This document shows, one piece after another, positions 45,196 through 53,910 of a stretch of DNA of 64,000 nt (the stretch's first letter is position 1; every line of letters starts with the position of its first letter). A model generated the notes under the pieces. It saw only the letters and a program-made list of their open reading frames with translations. It searched no databases and was not told the DNA's origin. Made by a program: the position numbers and the translations under genes. This DNA comes from JACKII01 sp965202745 (GTDB lineage: Bacteria; Pseudomonadota; Alphaproteobacteria; Bin95). The stretch covers positions 682,001 through 746,000 of the forward strand of contig CBDBCB010000022.1 of the NCBI GenBank assembly GCA_965202745.1, given 5' to 3'.

Positions 45196-46464
45196 ATACC
45201 GGCACCATCCCGTCCAAGACCTTCCGCGAGGCGGCGCTCTACCTCTCCGGATAACCGGGAGCGCGGCGTTTATGGCTCGTCCTACTCGCTGAAGCCGAAG
45301 ATCACGATGGAAGACCTGCTCTACCGGATCGACTGGGTGGTGCAGAAAGAAATTGATGTGATCCGCCACTATTTCTTGCGCAATGGTGTGGATATGTTCT
45401 CCGCCGAAGCGAGCTTTGTCGACGAGCACACCTTGCGGCTGAATGCGGTGGACGGCTCTGGCGTGCGCGAGGTGACGGCGGATAAAGTTGTGCTGGCGGT
45501 CGGAACGGCGACCGCGATGGGTCCCAACATCAACTTTGACGGCCAGCGCATCTTCACCAGCGACGATATCATGACGCTGAAAGAGGTGCCCCGCTCGCTG
45601 ACCGTGATCGGCGCGGGCGTCATCGGTTGCGAGTATGCCACCATGTTCGCGGCGCTGGGCGTGCGCGTGACCCTGATCGATAAGCGCCCGCACCTGCTGG
45701 AATTTGTGGGCCGGGAGATCGTTGATCACCTCGTCTTTTACATGCGCCAGAACCGCATGACGCTGCACCTGGGCGAAGAGGTGCAGGGGGTAGAGCAATA
45801 TGACGACGAACGGGGGGAACACGTCCGCATCCGGCTGGCCAGCGGCAAGCAGATCGTGACGCAGAAGGCGCTCTATTCCATCGGCCGCGAGGGCGCGGTG
45901 CGAACTCTGGGGCGGGACAATATCGGGCTTGAGGCAGACCGGCGCGGCCGTATTTCTATCGACGGAAACTACCAGACCTCTGTCGCAAATTTGTATGCCG
46001 TCGGCGATCTGATCGGCTTCCCGAGCCTGGCATCGACCAGCATGGAGCAGAGCCGGATAGCGTCGTGCCATGCACTGGATATCGGCTGCGAGGGGATGTC
46101 GAGCCACTTCCCCTACGGCATCTACACCATCCCGGAAATCTCTACCGTCGGCCAGACCGAAGAAGAACTGACCGATGCCGGCATTCCCTATGAAGTCGGC
46201 AAATCCAGCTACAAGGAAGTCAGCCGCGGCACGATTTTGGGCGATTCGACGGGCTTCCTTAAAATCCTGTTCCACCTGGAAACACGCGAGATTTTGGGTG
46301 TCATGATCATCGGTAAAGGTGCCAGCGAGCTGGTGCATATCGGTCAGGCGGTGATGGGGCTGAAGGGCACGATCGACTATTTCGTCAAGAACGTCTTCAA
46401 CTACCCGACGCTGGCCGAATGCTACAAGAACGCGGCGTTCGACGGGATGAATCGTCTGGGCTGA
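45162..46464 (+). pseudogene. sthA: Soluble pyridine nucleotide transhydrogenase, 5' deleted and frameshifted
   Basis: SthA moves hydride between NADPH and NAD. The N-terminal FAD motif (GxGxxG, about 35 residues) is missing or scrambled. Homology starts at ERRAVVGGVCVNTGTIPSKT, which has the redox-active-Cys region in SthA form (one Cys replaced by Thr). At 45252-45254 an extra A turns GGA-TAC into GGA-TAA and shifts the frame. From there on RERGVYGSSYSLKPKITMED to FNYPTLAECYKNAAFDGMNR is continuous (GTG/ATG starts at 45307 give 385 residues). It includes the NAD(P) motif VIGAGVIGCEYATMFAALGV. Without the FAD half the remaining protein should be inactive. Confidence 0.88.
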
Positions 46465-46540
46465 GGCAGCCGTACGGCGCGGGCGATCACCGGTTCGAAA
46501 TCAAACAAACCCCGGATGCTCCGGGAGTTCAAAGATTCTT

Positions 46541-46570
46541 GCAGCCCAACAGCAATTGCTGTTGGGCTGC
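46541..46570. terminator. Perfect 30-bp palindrome between sthA remnant and lppC
   Basis: GCAGCCCAACAGCAA (46541-46555) is followed at once by its exact reverse complement. There is no loop and no T-run. A smaller hairpin, CCCGGA-TGC-TCCGGG, precedes it at 46511-46525. In a convergent gap it may act as a bidirectional terminator, or may be an operator or cruciform. Confidence 0.6.
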
Positions 46571-46598
46571 TACTACACTTGGCTGTTCAACCAGAGCA

Positions 46599-47993
46599 CT
46601 AGGACGACGGTTGTTCAGCGCCTTGCAGTTCCTGCGGGCCTTCAGGGTTGACCTGATAGATCGACAACGGATGGCGCATGAGCTTGTCGCTGCCGAAGCG
46701 CACCGTGCCGACCAGGCCGTCAAAGCCTTGCGGACGCTGAACAAATTCGGGAGTGACCGGGCGCACGCCGGATAGCATGGCCTCCATCGCGACGCGGACG
46801 CCGTGATAGCCCAGCACCGCGATACCCTCTGGCGTTTCCTGGAAATTATTGCGGTAGGCCAGAACGAACGGGCTGAGCGGCGTTTCGCTCATCTGAGTGA
46901 ACCAGCCGCCGATCAGGGAGGGTTCAGACGACAGATCGACATTCGACCATAGGTTGGTACCGGACAGTTGGGCAAAGCCGCGCCCGCCATTGTAAAGGTC
47001 CAACAGAGAACCAATCGCGACCAGGTTATCGTCACCCACGGGCAAAATCACCGCGTCATAGTCAGATACCGGCATGGCGTCGACGCCATCGATGCGCTGC
47101 ATGACCTCGGCCAGAGCCCGGTTGCGGCCGCTGGCAGCCCAGGTGTCGTAAACTTTGGCCATGCCCTGCAGCATGACCTCTCGCACATTGCCGGAGAACT
47201 GGGCAGCTTCCTGACGCAATGCTGCGGCGGGGTTCGCCGCACCGCGAACCCTAGTCTTCAAGCCAGTGGCATAGGATTGCCAGGTACCACGCCGGGCTTG
47301 ATAGTCGGTAATCTCCTGGACCTGCGTCGCGATCTGATTGAAGTCGGCGTCCTCCGGGTAGACAGCGCTGCCGACCAAAGTACCACCGGTCGCCAGCATC
47401 GCGGCTTCGGCGGCAGCAATGGTCCGGCTAGTGTACTCATTATCCGGGCCGATCAGAATCAGTCGGGTTTTCTGCTGTCCGGCCAGGAACGAGACCATGC
47501 GCTCCACCTGCGCGCCGACGCTGAGGCCCATGGCGAAATCGCTGCCGCCCGCCTGTGCAGGATCATTGGTAAACGCCAGTACCGGCACATTGGTGCCCAA
47601 CATGCCCTGACGCACGATCGGCACGTGCGCCCCGAACAGGGGGCCGAGTACCAGGTCTACGTTGGCGGCGCGTGCTTCGGCAGCCGCCTGTGCCGCGCCT
47701 TCCGGCGTGCCCTGCGTATCGAAGGGCACCAGCTCTACCTGCACGTCTGGCCGCTCGAAAACTGCCACCGCCGCCGCATTGACAAGCTGCTGGCCGACCG
47801 GGGCAATGTCACCCGACAACGGTGCCAGCAGAGCAACAGTCGTGACGCCGGTCGGCACGGATGCCGGCTTCGTCGTTTCCGCCAGGGGCTGGGCGTTGTT
47901 CGACGGCGACTTCACCGCCACGCCACCGCAGGCAGTGAGGGCTAACACGGTCAGCATAATAGCGGCGGAGCCGAGATGTTTTAGCGGGCGCAT
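46599..47993 (-). CDS. Penicillin-binding protein activator / LppC-type lipoprotein
   Basis: A 464-residue lipoprotein. LTVLALTACGG is a lipobox with the Cys near residue 22. A disordered linker leads to a periplasmic-binding-protein-like fold: TTVALLAPLSGDIAPVGQQL (about residues 50-69), AAEARAANVDLVLGPLFGAH, VPVLAFTNDPAQAGGSDFAM, and a second lobe with PVSDYDAVILPVGDDNLVAI. This matches the LpoA/YraM family, whose E. coli member activates PBP1A from the outer membrane. In many alphaproteobacteria the gene is beside rsmI; here it is divergent from a 2-hydroxyacid dehydrogenase. Confidence 0.88.
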   Translation of the reverse strand: MRPLKHLGSAAIMLTVLALTACGGVAVKSPSNNAQPLAETTKPASVPTGVTTVALLAPLSGDIAPVGQQLVNAAAVAVFERPDVQVELVPFDTQGTPEGAAQAAAEARAANVDLVLGPLFGAHVPIVRQGMLGTNVPVLAFTNDPAQAGGSDFAMGLSVGAQVERMVSFLAGQQKTRLILIGPDNEYTSRTIAAAEAAMLATGGTLVGSAVYPEDADFNQIATQVQEITDYQARRGTWQSYATGLKTRVRGAANPAAALRQEAAQFSGNVREVMLQGMAKVYDTWAASGRNRALAEVMQRIDGVDAMPVSDYDAVILPVGDDNLVAIGSLLDLYNGGRGFAQLSGTNLWSNVDLSSEPSLIGGWFTQMSETPLSPFVLAYRNNFQETPEGIAVLGYHGVRVAMEAMLSGVRPVTPEFVQRPQGFDGLVGTVRFGSDKLMRHPLSIYQVNPEGPQELQGAEQPSS

Positions 47994-48111
47994 CGCCTTC
48001 CCCTTTTACAGATCGCTTGTCGAGATAGATTGCCGCCGGACCATAACCGATGGCATTGTCCAGGACCAGACAAGTAGTTCGCTTCGAACCTTAAGGAAGG
48101 AAAACGCTGTA

Positions 48112-49059
48112 ATGCGTGTTGCCGTTTTAGATGACTACCAATCCGTTGCGATGACATCTGCAGACTGGACGCAATTGCCGTCGGACGTCACCGTCACCTG
48201 CTTTCACGACCACGAGCCCGACCCGGTCAAGCTGGGCGAGCGGCTGAAAGGCTATGAGATCATCTGCATCATGCGGGAGCGCACGGTGTTTAGCCACGCC
48301 ACGTTCGAGAACCTGCCTGACATGAAGCTGCTGCTGACCACCGGTATGCGCAATGCCAGCGTGGATATGCAGGCAGCATCCGACCACGGTGTTACGGTAT
48401 GCGGAACCGCTGGCAGCGGCCACCCGACACCGGAGCTGGCATTTGGCCTAATGCTGTCGCTCGCGCGCAATATTCACAATGAAAACAATGCCATGCGGCA
48501 GGGATACTGGCAGACGCAAGTTGGTATGGGCATGAAAGGCCGGACCTGCGGGCTGTTGGGGCTCGGTAATCTGGGCACCAAGGTGGCGAAATACGCCCAG
48601 GCCTTCGATATGGAGACCATCGCCTGGAGCCAGAACCTGACCGCGGAGGCCGCTGCCGAAAAAGGCGTGCGCCGGGTGGAAAAGGACGAACTGTTCCAAC
48701 AGGCCGACTTTATCTCCGTGCATCTGGTGCTGAGCGACCGGTCGCGCGGTATTGTCGGCAAGCGGGAGCTGGAGCTGATGAAGCCAACGGCTTATATCGT
48801 CAACACCTCGCGCGGGCCGATCATCGACGAGGACGCCCTGGCGGACGTGCTGCGGGCGTGCACGATTGCGGGCGCGGGCCTGGACACCTATGGCCTGGAG
48901 CCGGTGCCGAAAACCAACCCGTTCCTAGACCTACCCAATACGGTGCTGTCGCCGCATCTGGGCTATGTGACCCATGACACCTATGAGATATTCTATGGCC
49001 AGACGGTCGAGAATATCCTGGGATGGCTCAAAGGTGAGCCGGTCCGAGTGATCTCGTAA
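48112..49059 (+). CDS. D-isomer-specific 2-hydroxyacid dehydrogenase
   Basis: A 315-residue NAD-dependent dehydrogenase. MRVAVLDDYQSVAMTSADWT starts the substrate domain. The NAD motif GLLGLGNLGTKVAKYAQAFD is at about residues 145-164. Catalytic residues are Arg in VNTSRGPIID (about 231), Glu in LDTYGLEPVP (about 264) and His in SPHLGYVTHD (about 284). The paralogue at 19297-20271 is interrupted by a stop. It starts behind AAGGAAGG and is followed after 15 bases by pcaH-pcaG, so it should act in the same pathway, perhaps on a 2-hydroxy or 2-oxo acid. Glyoxylate, hydroxypyruvate or an aromatic 2-oxoacid are possible substrates. Confidence 0.9.
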   Translation: MRVAVLDDYQSVAMTSADWTQLPSDVTVTCFHDHEPDPVKLGERLKGYEIICIMRERTVFSHATFENLPDMKLLLTTGMRNASVDMQAASDHGVTVCGTAGSGHPTPELAFGLMLSLARNIHNENNAMRQGYWQTQVGMGMKGRTCGLLGLGNLGTKVAKYAQAFDMETIAWSQNLTAEAAAEKGVRRVEKDELFQQADFISVHLVLSDRSRGIVGKRELELMKPTAYIVNTSRGPIIDEDALADVLRACTIAGAGLDTYGLEPVPKTNPFLDLPNTVLSPHLGYVTHDTYEIFYGQTVENILGWLKGEPVRVIS

Positions 49060-49074
49060 GGAAGTAAGCTGCGC

Positions 49075-49764
49075 ATGACCCAGTACGATCCCTATGACGA
49101 CAAAACCCAACCCAGCCTGCACGCGCAGAAATATTTCCGCACGACGCTAACCGCGCCGAAGGAAACCCTGATCCCGCTGCCGCGCACGCTGACCGAAACC
49201 AGCGGCCCGCTGTTCGGCGAGGCAGACCTGGACGGCGTGGGTGTCGATCTGACCGTGAACAACACGATTATCGGCTCGCGCACCATCGTCGAAGGCCGGG
49301 TTCTTGACGAGGACGGCCGTCCGATCCGCAACGCCATGGTAGAAATGTGGCAGGCGAACGCGGCCGGCAAATACCCGCACAAGGTAGACAGCCGCCCCGC
49401 CCCGATCGAGAAGGAGTTTGTCGGTGCGGGCCGGATGCTGACGGACGATGATGGCAAGTACCGCTTCATCACCATCAAGCCGGGCGCCTATCCAGTGCCG
49501 AACACCGCCAATTGGTGGCGGCCGCCGCACATTCACTTTTCGCTCTACGGCCATGCCTTTGCGAGCCGGATAATCACGCAGATGTTCTTCCCCGGCGATC
49601 CACTCAACGATCTGGACGGCATCCTGCAGGCCGTACCGGATGCCGATGCGCGCAACCGGCTGATTGCCACTCCCGACGAGAGCATCGGCGAGCACGAACA
49701 TTCCTTGGGCCTGCGGTTCGATATCGTCCTGCGTGGGCGTTCCGAAACGCCGATGGTGGACTGA
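49075..49764 (+). CDS. pcaH: Protocatechuate 3,4-dioxygenase beta subunit-like
   Basis: A 229-residue intradiol ring-cleavage dioxygenase subunit. The family N-terminus is recognisable in YFRTTLTAPKETLIPLPRTL (about residues 20-39). All four ferric ligands are present: Tyr in AGKYPHKVD, Tyr in KPGAYPVPN and both His in WWRPPHIHFSL (about residues 147-157). It forms an alpha-beta protomer with PcaG and opens protocatechuate to beta-carboxymuconate. The rest of the pca pathway (pcaB, C, D) is not in the window. The start is ATG at 49075 behind AAGGAAG. Confidence 0.9.
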   Translation: MTQYDPYDDKTQPSLHAQKYFRTTLTAPKETLIPLPRTLTETSGPLFGEADLDGVGVDLTVNNTIIGSRTIVEGRVLDEDGRPIRNAMVEMWQANAAGKYPHKVDSRPAPIEKEFVGAGRMLTDDDGKYRFITIKPGAYPVPNTANWWRPPHIHFSLYGHAFASRIITQMFFPGDPLNDLDGILQAVPDADARNRLIATPDESIGEHEHSLGLRFDIVLRGRSETPMVD

Positions 49765-49778
49765 GGAGCAAAACAGCG

Positions 49779-50342
49779 ATGACCCATATGTTCCCGACGG
49801 CGGCCCAGACCCTGGGGCCGTTCTACAACTACGCTTATAAGCGTCCGAGCGAACACGATCTGACCATGGGCGGCAAGCACGGACCGGCGATCACCGTCAC
49901 CGGCCGCCTGTTCGATGGTGAGGGCACGCCCCGCCGCGACTTCCTGCTGGAATGGTGGCAGGCAGACGCCAACGGCCAGTATCCAACCAGCGCCGATGCG
50001 CCGTTCCGTGGCCTGGGCCGTTGTCTGTCGGCACCGGACGGCAGCTATACCTTCAAGACGATCAAGCCTGGTGCCGTGCCCTTCGATGCGGACAAAGGCG
50101 GCAACCGCTGGCAGGCCCCGCACGCCGCACTCGGCATTTTCGGGCCTGGCCTGATGCGCCGGATCGTGACCCGGGTGTACTTTGCCGACGAAGACAATAG
50201 CGAATGCCCGGTGCTGGGCGCGGTGCCGGAAGCCCGCCGCGGGCTGGTGGTAGCCAAACCGGATGCGGATGGCATCTACCACCTAGACATTCACATGAAT
50301 GGCTCAGACGGTTCGGCGGAGACACCGTTCTTCGAGGATTGA
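49779..50342 (+). CDS. pcaG: Protocatechuate 3,4-dioxygenase alpha subunit-like
   Basis: A 187-residue subunit beginning MTHMFPTAAQTLGPFYNYAY, the PcaG opening. The fold follows the beta subunit (LLEWWQADANGQYPTSADAP, GSYTFKTIKPGAVPFDADKG), but the metal ligands are lost as expected for alpha chains: the HIH of PcaH aligns with APHAALGIFG. It starts 14 bases after pcaH with GAGGAG upstream. A possible stem-loop follows at 50360-50402. Confidence 0.9.
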   Translation: MTHMFPTAAQTLGPFYNYAYKRPSEHDLTMGGKHGPAITVTGRLFDGEGTPRRDFLLEWWQADANGQYPTSADAPFRGLGRCLSAPDGSYTFKTIKPGAVPFDADKGGNRWQAPHAALGIFGPGLMRRIVTRVYFADEDNSECPVLGAVPEARRGLVVAKPDADGIYHLDIHMNGSDGSAETPFFED

Positions 50343-50359
50343 ATGGGACCTGACACTGT

Positions 50360-50402
50360 AATCCGGGAACAGACGCCCTATCTGTAGGATGTTCCCTGGA
50401 TT
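50360..50402. terminator. Imperfect inverted repeat after pcaG
   Basis: AATCCGGGAACA (50360-50371) and TGTTCCCTGGATT (50390-50402) pair with one bulge around an 18-base loop. It could terminate the pcaHG transcript or act as an operator for ycjX. Confidence 0.4.
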
Positions 50403-50469
50403 ACCGGTGCCTTGAAGACCAGTGCGCCCGGCGGCGGGAACCTGCCTGTTCTCTATGAGATCATCGGTA

Positions 50470-51879
50470 ATGAAGCTGCCCTTCCGTGTACTAGACGACC
50501 TGGTGAATTCGGCTGAAGACCTGCTGGCCGACCCAGGAGGGCTGCTGAACCGGCGTGTGCGCCTGGGGGTAACGGGTCTGTCGCGGGCGGGGAAAACCAT
50601 CTTCATCAGTTCGCTGGTGCATCATCTGCTGCACCCCGGCCGCCTGCCCCTGGTCAGCGTGATGGCCGAAAGCCGGTACGACACCGGCATGCTGCTGCCA
50701 AGTCCGACGGGGGCCGTGCCGCGCTTTCCCTACGAGGATGTATTGCGCCGTTTGATCGGTGGTGAGGATCAGGCGCCTGCTTGGCCGGACGGCACAACAT
50801 CCGTCAGCGAGTTACGCCTGTCGATCAGATGCCGCTCGCCGCTCACGCTGGGTTTTGAGCGCGACCACACCCCGCATTTGGACATTGTTGATTATCCGGG
50901 AGAATGGCTGCTGGACCTGCCATTGCTGGACATGGACTACGCGACCTGGTCCGCTCAGGCCTGGCAGTTGGCGACGGCCGGCGGGCGGGCGACGTTGTCG
51001 GCGGAATGGAGGGCCTTGGCCCAGGCCTTGCCGGATCAGGAAGGAGTGGATGAACCCGCCGTCATCCGGACCGCTGCCGCTTTCCGGGACTATCTGCGGG
51101 CGGCAAGGGATGCGCCGGAGCGCTATTGCCTGCTCCAGCCGGGCCGGTTTCTGTTGCCAGGCGATATGGACGGCGCACCGGCCTTGACCTTTTTTCCGCT
51201 GCCGGACGTGAACGGCCGGGGAGACCGGAGGACGCTGACGCGGCTGATGAGTAACCGGTTTGAGTCCTATAAGCGGGAGGTGGTCGAGCCATTCTTCCGG
51301 CAGAACCTGCAACGGATCGACAGGCAGGTGGTGCTGATCGACATGCTGGAGCATCTGGCCGCCGGGCCGGAGAGTATCAGTGATCTGAAACAGGCTATCG
51401 ACAGCACGCTGGGCACGTTCCGGCATGGCGAGAACTCCTGGCTGTCGTTCCTGTTGGGGCGCAAGATCGACCGGGTGCTGTTTGCGGCGACCAAGGCCGA
51501 CCATCTGCATTCCAGCGATCATGGGCGGTTGCTGGAACTGCTCTCTGGTTTGGTGGGCGAAACGGAGCGGCGGCTGTCGTTTAACGGCACGAAAATCGGG
51601 ACGGAGGCGCTGGCCGCCCTGCGCGTCACCGACGAGACCCAGGTCAAGACCAAAACCGGGCAGTGGCCGGGCGTCAGCGGCCTGCCTGTTGACTCCGACC
51701 ACCAGGAAGCAGTGCTGCCCGGACGCTTGCCTGCATCCCTGGAAGGACTGAACCACGATGGCAACCTGGCTTCCGTCGCGTTCAGACCGCGGGCCGGTGA
51801 TGTGCAGCCGGACTGCGGCATGCGCTCCCTGCGGCTGGACCGGGCGGTGGAATTCTTGTTGGGAGACGCATTGTCATGA
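50470..51879 (+). CDS. ycjX: YcjX family P-loop NTPase
   Basis: A 469-residue cytoplasmic P-loop protein. Walker A is GVTGLSRAGKTIFISSLVHH (about residues 32-51). VDYPGEWLLDLPLLDMDYAT holds the DxxG-like switch (about residues 140-159). RVLFAATKADHLHSSDHGRL contains the TKAD guanine-specifying motif (about 335-354). Known YcjX proteins are GTPases with a large helical insertion and, in enterobacteria, belong with ycjF to the phage-shock regulon. The next gene is its usual partner and overlaps by ATGA. I chose ATG 50470; ATG 50455 is also in frame. Confidence 0.92.
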   Translation: MKLPFRVLDDLVNSAEDLLADPGGLLNRRVRLGVTGLSRAGKTIFISSLVHHLLHPGRLPLVSVMAESRYDTGMLLPSPTGAVPRFPYEDVLRRLIGGEDQAPAWPDGTTSVSELRLSIRCRSPLTLGFERDHTPHLDIVDYPGEWLLDLPLLDMDYATWSAQAWQLATAGGRATLSAEWRALAQALPDQEGVDEPAVIRTAAAFRDYLRAARDAPERYCLLQPGRFLLPGDMDGAPALTFFPLPDVNGRGDRRTLTRLMSNRFESYKREVVEPFFRQNLQRIDRQVVLIDMLEHLAAGPESISDLKQAIDSTLGTFRHGENSWLSFLLGRKIDRVLFAATKADHLHSSDHGRLLELLSGLVGETERRLSFNGTKIGTEALAALRVTDETQVKTKTGQWPGVSGLPVDSDHQEAVLPGRLPASLEGLNHDGNLASVAFRPRAGDVQPDCGMRSLRLDRAVEFLLGDALS

Positions 51880-52901
51880 CCGATCAGGCAGAACGACCAG
51901 GGCCTGCCCGCCAGCGGCTAACGCCGGAGGATGACCAAGCCCGGACGAAGACCACGCGGCCTGTCCGGTGCCTGCCGCTGGAACATGCAACCGTGACCGT
52001 GGAGCCCGAGCGGCCAGCGGACCAATCCCTGCCAGCGGCAGAAAGTGACCCGTCGGCAAAGCTGCTGGCTGAGTCCATTGCAGGCAGCGGCAAACGCAGT
52101 TGGCTGTGGCGGTTTTTCTTTGCCGGGCTCGGCCTGGGCGCGATGGCAGTGGCGGCCTGGCTGGTGGACAGCGCAGTCACGGCGGCGGGCGATGGCTCGC
52201 CCCTGGGGCTGCTATCCGGGGCCTCGATGGCTCTGATTGCGCTGGCTATCGCCGGATTGATCGGTGCGGAAATCATCGGGCTGGCCCGCCTGCGCAGCCG
52301 CGGTGCGCGGCGGCAGGAGATCGAAAGCGCGCTGGAAAGCGGTAGCGATGACGTGCTGGCGAAAACCATCAATACGATGACCAGGCTGCATGTCAGCCGG
52401 CCGGAACTGGGCTGGGTGATGGCGCAATACCGGGAAGCCGCCGCGGATATGCCCGACGCTGCCGACCGCCTGCGCCTCTATGAGCAGAAAGTGCTGGGCG
52501 CGTTGGATGAGGCGTCCGCCGCTCAAATCGCCAAGGTCACGCGGCGGAGCGCTATCCTGACCGCGGCAATGCCGAACCCGGTATTCGACGCAGCGCTGGT
52601 GCTATGGCTGAGCCTGGCCGTGATCCGCTCGGTCGCCGGCATCCAGGGCTTGCGGCCCGGCCTGTTGGCGAGCGGCGCGCTAGTCCGGCGGACGGCGGAG
52701 ATGGCGCATGACCTTGTGCCCGGCGCGGTGGCAGGCGGTATTGCCAGCAAAGTCGCCGGGTGGTTGGGTCATGGCGCGGTGAATGGGTTGTTGACGGCGC
52801 GGCTGGGCGTGGCAGCGCTGGAAGCAACCCGCCCCCTGCCCTTCCACGTGCGGGAGAAACCGTCAGCGGGCGGGATAGTGCGCAAGGCGGTGACGGGCTG
52901 A
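51876..52901 (+). CDS. ycjF: YcjF/TIGR01620 family membrane protein
   Basis: A 341-residue inner-membrane protein of the UPF0283 family. After a long polar N-terminus (about 70 residues) come two membrane segments, LWRFFFAGLGLGAMAVAAWL and LLSGASMALIALAIAGLIGA. Then follows a cytoplasmic helical domain (LGWVMAQYREAAADMPDAAD near residue 172) and the family's conserved end: AMPNPVFDAALVLWLSLAVI, SLAVIRSVAGIQGLRPG and AHDLVPGAVAGGIASKVAGW. It is encoded with ycjX and translationally coupled to it. The pair is thought to answer envelope stress. Confidence 0.9.
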   Translation: MTDQAERPGPARQRLTPEDDQARTKTTRPVRCLPLEHATVTVEPERPADQSLPAAESDPSAKLLAESIAGSGKRSWLWRFFFAGLGLGAMAVAAWLVDSAVTAAGDGSPLGLLSGASMALIALAIAGLIGAEIIGLARLRSRGARRQEIESALESGSDDVLAKTINTMTRLHVSRPELGWVMAQYREAAADMPDAADRLRLYEQKVLGALDEASAAQIAKVTRRSAILTAAMPNPVFDAALVLWLSLAVIRSVAGIQGLRPGLLASGALVRRTAEMAHDLVPGAVAGGIASKVAGWLGHGAVNGLLTARLGVAALEATRPLPFHVREKPSAGGIVRKAVTG

Positions 52902-52933
52902 ACATAGGTCGCCTGCGAAAATCTCAGCAGCCC

Positions 52934-53722
52934 TTATAAACCGGTCGCCGCTTTTTCATGAAAGCGCGGGGGGCCTTCGCGGGCGTCTTCGGTTTCGAAT
53001 ACCGGCTTGGCGTATTCAAGCCCCAGGGCCAGTGCCTGCTTCTCCGGCAGACCGAGGTAGGCGCGGGCCGAGGCGCGGATTGCCTTCACTGCTAGCGGGC
53101 CGTTGGCAGCGATTTTCTCTGCAATTTCCATTGCCTTCGGCATTAGCTGGTCCTGCTCGACCACGTAGTTGAGAAAGCCCAGCGCCATGGCTTCTTCCGA
53201 TAAGATGGTGTCGCCGGTCAGTAGCAATTCCATGGCCTTGGCGAATGGCATCTGCTGGGGCATGCGCACGCTGGAGCCGCCCGCGGGGAAGATCGCCCAT
53301 TTTACTTCCTGCACGCCGATCCGTGCGCCCGGCACGGCGACGCGAATGTCGCTGCCCTGCACCAGTTCCATGCCGCCCGCGATGGCGTGGCCGTTAATGG
53401 CCGGGATCACCGGCTTTTCGGTATCGAAGTCGCGGAGCACGGCCTGAAAGATCAGGGAATTGTCCGCGGCAATCGCCTTGTCAGCATCCGTCACCGGCGT
53501 TTTGGCGCCGGAGAGCAACGGCGCCAGTTCGCCCAGGTCGGCACCGGCGCAGAAGGTCGAGCCGGTGCCGGTAACGACAATGACACGGACCTCGTCGTCG
53601 CGCAGTTCAGTCCAGATTTCCACCAGCCGGATCACTATTTCCGGGCTGATGGCATTCCACGCCTCCGGACGATTGAGAGTCACGACCGCGACATGACCGC
53701 GGCGTTCCAGTTCGATGGTCAT
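52934..53722 (-). CDS. Enoyl-CoA hydratase/isomerase family protein
   Basis: A 262-residue crotonase-fold enzyme. HVAVVTLNRPEAWNAISPEI (about residues 9-28) is the first motif. GTGSTFCAGADLGELAPL forms the first half of the oxyanion hole, and INGHAIAGGMELVQGSDIRV (about 109-128) the second. The usual catalytic Glu positions read GARIGVQEVKWAIFPAGGSS. Here Glu of QEV is kept, and P-AGGSS replaces the common LPGGGGT. It lies upstream, on the same strand, of nothing closely linked and downstream of the aldolase cluster. A pair of REP-like repeats separates it from that cluster. Confidence 0.92.
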   Translation of the reverse strand: MTIELERRGHVAVVTLNRPEAWNAISPEIVIRLVEIWTELRDDEVRVIVVTGTGSTFCAGADLGELAPLLSGAKTPVTDADKAIAADNSLIFQAVLRDFDTEKPVIPAINGHAIAGGMELVQGSDIRVAVPGARIGVQEVKWAIFPAGGSSVRMPQQMPFAKAMELLLTGDTILSEEAMALGFLNYVVEQDQLMPKAMEIAEKIAANGPLAVKAIRASARAYLGLPEKQALALGLEYAKPVFETEDAREGPPRFHEKAATGL

Positions 53723-53783
53723 TGCGGTGCTCCAGAAAGTCTCAAAGCGTTCCCCGCTCCGATTAACCGCACTCCTCCTCGAG

Positions 53784-53859
53784 CTTCATCCTGAGCCTGT
53801 CGAAGGAGAAGCCGGAGGGCAGGCACACCCTTCGCCCTTCGACAGGCTCAGGTTGAAGG
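53784..53859. repeat. Inverted pair of TTCGACAGGCTCAGG repeats
   Basis: CTTCATCCTGAGCCTGTCGA (53784-53803) and CCTTCGACAGGCTCAGGTTG (53836-53855) face each other, as at 3361-3446. They lie in the 188-base gap between two minus-strand genes and could fold into one long hairpin. Confidence 0.75.
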
Positions 53860-53910
53860 GCTGCTGGAGTGTGACGGGTCAAACTGAGCAGTAAGTACTC
53901 TTGTTTTGGC

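Noticed and set aside
45307..46464. The 385-codon frame as an intact NAD(P)/FAD-dependent oxidoreductase
   Set aside because: It lacks the FAD-binding N-terminus, and the missing part is present in another frame just upstream, so it is the tail of a broken sthA.
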